Below, one piece after another: positions 13,098 through 14,919 of a stretch of 14,919 nucleotides of DNA. The translations under genes and the position numbers were made by a program. The notes beneath the pieces were generated by a model. It had not been told where the DNA came from and searched no databases. It was given only the letters and a program-made list of their open reading frames with translations. The DNA lies in NCBI GenBank assembly GCA_002411015.1, contig DHPY01000078.1, positions 1 to 14,919 of the forward strand, written 5' to 3'. Each line of letters begins with the position of its first letter. Positions within the stretch are counted from its first letter, which is position 1. Source of the DNA: Armatimonadetes bacterium UBA5352 (lineage in GTDB: Bacteria > Armatimonadota > Zipacnadia > Zipacnadales > UBA5352).

Positions 13098-14210
13098 TCA
13101 CATAATCTGCATCGGCATGATGACGTATGTGTAGTCGTCGGCATCGGCCGGCTTGAGGATGCCGGGTGAGAGCGGCTGCGAGAGCTGCATGACGATCTCA
13201 TCATGGCTCAGCGCACCCAGCGCATCCAGCAGATACCGCGCGTTGAAGGCGATCTCCGGCTCCGGCCCCTCGAGCTTCGCCGGGATCTGCTCTTCCGCAT
13301 GTCCGACGTCCTGCGAGTCGGCAGTGATCGAGAGCGTCCCCTCGCTGCCGCGCAGGACGACGCGGTTGGAGTCCTCCCGGGCGACGATCAGCATGCGCCG
13401 CAGGGTATTCGTGAACTCCGCGCGGTCAACGGTGACGCTGCGATCGCAGTCATCGGGGATGACCTTCTCGTAGTTCGGGAACTGCCCCTCGATCAGTCGC
13501 GAACCAACCTTCACCGCGCCAACCTGGAACTCCACCTGCGAGTCCGAGAGCACCATCCCGACGGGCTCGTCCGAATCCGCGGCGATGATGCGCAGGACTT
13601 CATTGAGCGCGCGCTCCGAGATGATCGCGCTGCGACCGTCCTCGAGCGTGGTGTCCACGGTCAGGTTCGACAGCGCGAGGCGGTAGGTATCCGTGGCGAC
13701 CACGTCTATGCCGCCCGAGGCGATCTTGAACAGGGCGCCGGTGAGGATCGGCCGGGTCTCATCGCGCGAGGTCGCGAAGACCGTGCGCGAGAGAATGGAG
13801 TGCATGTCGCGCTGAGGGATCTCCAGGCGGGCTGCATCGCCGATCGGCGGGAGCATCTCGAAGTCCGCGGCGGACATCCCGCGGATGCGGAAGCTCGACC
13901 GCGCGGTGGTTACGCGCAGGGTACTGTGGTCGTCCGCCTCAAGGCTGATCTCCTCGCCTGCGAGCGAGCCGATGACCTCGGTGAGCAGCCGCGCCGGGAC
14001 CGTCACGGCTCCCTGATCGCGCACGGTGGCCGGGATGTTGGCCTCGAGGCTGATGAACTCGAGGTCGGTGGCCACCAGGCGCATCCCGGACGAGGTGCTC
14101 TCCAGGTAAATGTTGTTTTGCACCGGCTGGGTGCTTCGTCCGGAGACACCGTGTGATACGGTCTGGACGCTCACATGAAGCTGTTCCTGAGGACAGGAGA
14201 GGTTCAACAT
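13098..14210 (-). CDS. dnaN: DNA polymerase III beta subunit (sliding clamp)
   Basis: DnaN forms the dimeric ring that tethers DNA polymerase III and other enzymes to DNA. The 370-aa product fits the 365-380 norm, with three beta-clamp domains. Visible are the domain 1 pattern around TQPVQNNIYLES (27-38) and MRLVATDLEFIS (43-54), a domain 2 start with TRPILTGALFKI and VVATDTYRLAL, FPNYEKVIP in the interdomain region, and the clamp C-terminus YTYVIMPMQIM, which contributes to the client-binding pocket. The ATG at 14210 has GGAGG 9 nt upstream; the in-frame extension to 14273 carries unconserved residues and is rejected. It heads the series dnaN-recF-dciA. dnaA, its usual upstream neighbour, is not in the window. 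Confidence 0.97.
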   Translation of the reverse strand: MLNLSCPQEQLHVSVQTVSHGVSGRSTQPVQNNIYLESTSSGMRLVATDLEFISLEANIPATVRDQGAVTVPARLLTEVIGSLAGEEISLEADDHSTLRVTTARSSFRIRGMSAADFEMLPPIGDAARLEIPQRDMHSILSRTVFATSRDETRPILTGALFKIASGGIDVVATDTYRLALSNLTVDTTLEDGRSAIISERALNEVLRIIAADSDEPVGMVLSDSQVEFQVGAVKVGSRLIEGQFPNYEKVIPDDCDRSVTVDRAEFTNTLRRMLIVAREDSNRVVLRGSEGTLSITADSQDVGHAEEQIPAKLEGPEPEIAFNARYLLDALGALSHDEIVMQLSQPLSPGILKPADADDYTYVIMPMQIM

Positions 14211-14849
14211 CTGGCAGGTCCTCCTCCGATAGCCAGCACAGTGGCTGTTAGCACAATGACCAGTTAACCGCATCGCTGCCGGGCCGTCAAGTGGATTCGC
14301 CTCAGAGGTAGGCGAGACCTCCGCCCCTGACCAAAAGCCACACTCTGAATTCCAGGCAGTCTAGCCTTGCCTGATCTGCGGGTTTTGCACGAGGGTAGTG
14401 GTACGTCGTCGGCCCTTTAATACCTTACTACTCCTACTACTACAGCCGTTGAAAGCGTGGACAAGCTGGCTCCCGCGGCCCCCGTGAGCTCACGCACCTG
14501 AAGGCAACATGCGGAGAATCCTGTGGAAGAACCCGGGTAAGTCCCCATGTCTCGCCGGGATTAGCGGCCCCATGACCCATGACCGGCTGAAGGTATCTTG
14601 GAAAGATCGGCGCGGCCGGCTCGTGGAAGATGTGGATCATGCGCGGGACCTCGGAGTTGCCGTCTTGGACAATCGGAAGGGAAGGTCTGCAGAAGAAGCG
14701 AGCTTCTCTACAGAACCCACACCGGAAGAGCCTGGCCGGACATCTTCGCACAAAGTCTAGAGTGGATTCAAGGTAGATCAACAGGCTCGGGCCTCACAAC
14801 CGATGACGGACTGGAACACATATTCGAGAAATCGCGCGTGGCCTAAGGC
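14211..14849. other. Gene-free region upstream of dnaN, candidate origin or promoter region
   Basis: No convincing gene is seen in these 639 bp. It contains same-direction DnaA-box-like 9-mers: CGTGGACAA (14456-14464), TGTGGAAGA (14522-14530), CGTGGAAGA (14622-14630) and TGTGGATCA (14631-14639; one mismatch to TGTGGATAA), plus weaker AGTGGATTC at 14290 and 14761. The most AT-rich block is about 14415-14450. No exact TTATCCACA is present. Position beside dnaN and these sites make it a candidate oriC, unproven. The dnaN promoter should lie here, but I cannot place -35/-10 boxes with confidence. Confidence 0.45.
14426..14443 (+). repeat. TAC triplet run, possible DnaA-trio
   Basis: Six triplets, five of them TAC and one TCC, lie directly beside the AT-rich CTTTAATACCTT. 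The complementary strand reads as 3'-GAT-5'-like repeats, matching the DnaA-trio element that helps DnaA open some origins. The expected box should be on the left; only a weak match, TTTTGCACG (14383-14391), is there, and the better box (14456) is on the other side. Confidence 0.3.
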
Positions 14850-14919
14850 TCATTGGCCTGAGCGGACGAGAACGTAGTCGTTCAGGAGGGGCGAACGCAG
14901 CTCGAAGAGCTGACCTTGC
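14850..14919 (-). CDS. Possible 3' end of a gene running off the right edge
   Basis: On the minus strand one frame is open from the window edge to a TGA at 14850-14852. The 22 visible residues include LFELRSPLLNDYVLVRSGQ, which look protein-like, and GC at third positions is high (16 of 22). The stretch is too short to recognise a family, and chance openness is possible. If real, the gene lies upstream of the candidate origin region and points toward dnaN. It does not resemble the end of DnaA. Confidence 0.35.
   Translation of the reverse strand, partial: QGQLFELRSPLLNDYVLVRSGQ

Noticed and set aside
14440..14781. 113-codon minus-strand open frame upstream of dnaN
   Set aside because: It has a Cys/Arg/Pro-rich composition, no Shine-Dalgarno I can support and no family likeness, and it overlaps the candidate origin elements.

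Overview
The window is an origin-proximal stretch of a GC-rich bacterial chromosome carrying two clusters that usually sit near oriC: rsmG-parA-parB with three perfect parS sites at the left, and dnaN-recF-DUF721/dciA at the right. The genes are bacterial housekeeping types with Shine-Dalgarno sequences. Short GC-rich hairpin repeats in the gaps resemble those I associate with uncultivated phyla such as Armatimonadota or Planctomycetota, but that placement is a weak guess; nothing here fixes the phylum.

Layout. Positions 1-657 hold no recognisable gene but carry three 16-bp parS palindromes (420-435, 583-598, 627-642). The plus-strand operon rsmG (658-1293), parA (1375-2142) and parB (2135-3061) follows and ends at a hairpin (3079-3110) shared with a convergent minus-strand series. 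Read in its own direction from the right, that series is dnaN, recF, DUF721/dciA, rtcB, a Ca2+-type P-type ATPase, serS, a TIM-barrel sugar isomerase/epimerase, and an unrecognised membrane-anchored protein with two copies of a beta-type domain. The region upstream of dnaN (14211-14849) has no convincing gene. It holds degenerate DnaA-box-like sites and an AT-richer block with TAC triplets, so it is a candidate origin. A possible 3' end of another minus-strand gene lies at the right edge. dnaA is not in the window.

How the genes work together. ParA and ParB with parS form the chromosome partition system. The beta clamp (DnaN), RecF and the DciA-like helicase-loading protein serve replication and repair. 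RtcB (RNA ligase), SerRS and RsmG (16S rRNA methyltransferase) act in RNA metabolism and translation. The ATPase should export Ca2+ from the cytoplasm. No mobile element, CRISPR array, tRNA, rRNA or defence locus was seen. The less ordinary features are the convergent placement of the two origin clusters, hairpin repeats directly after stop codons in the dnaN series, a C-terminal zinc-ribbon-like motif on the DUF721 protein, and the duplicated-domain membrane protein. I found no evidence of a wholly new system.
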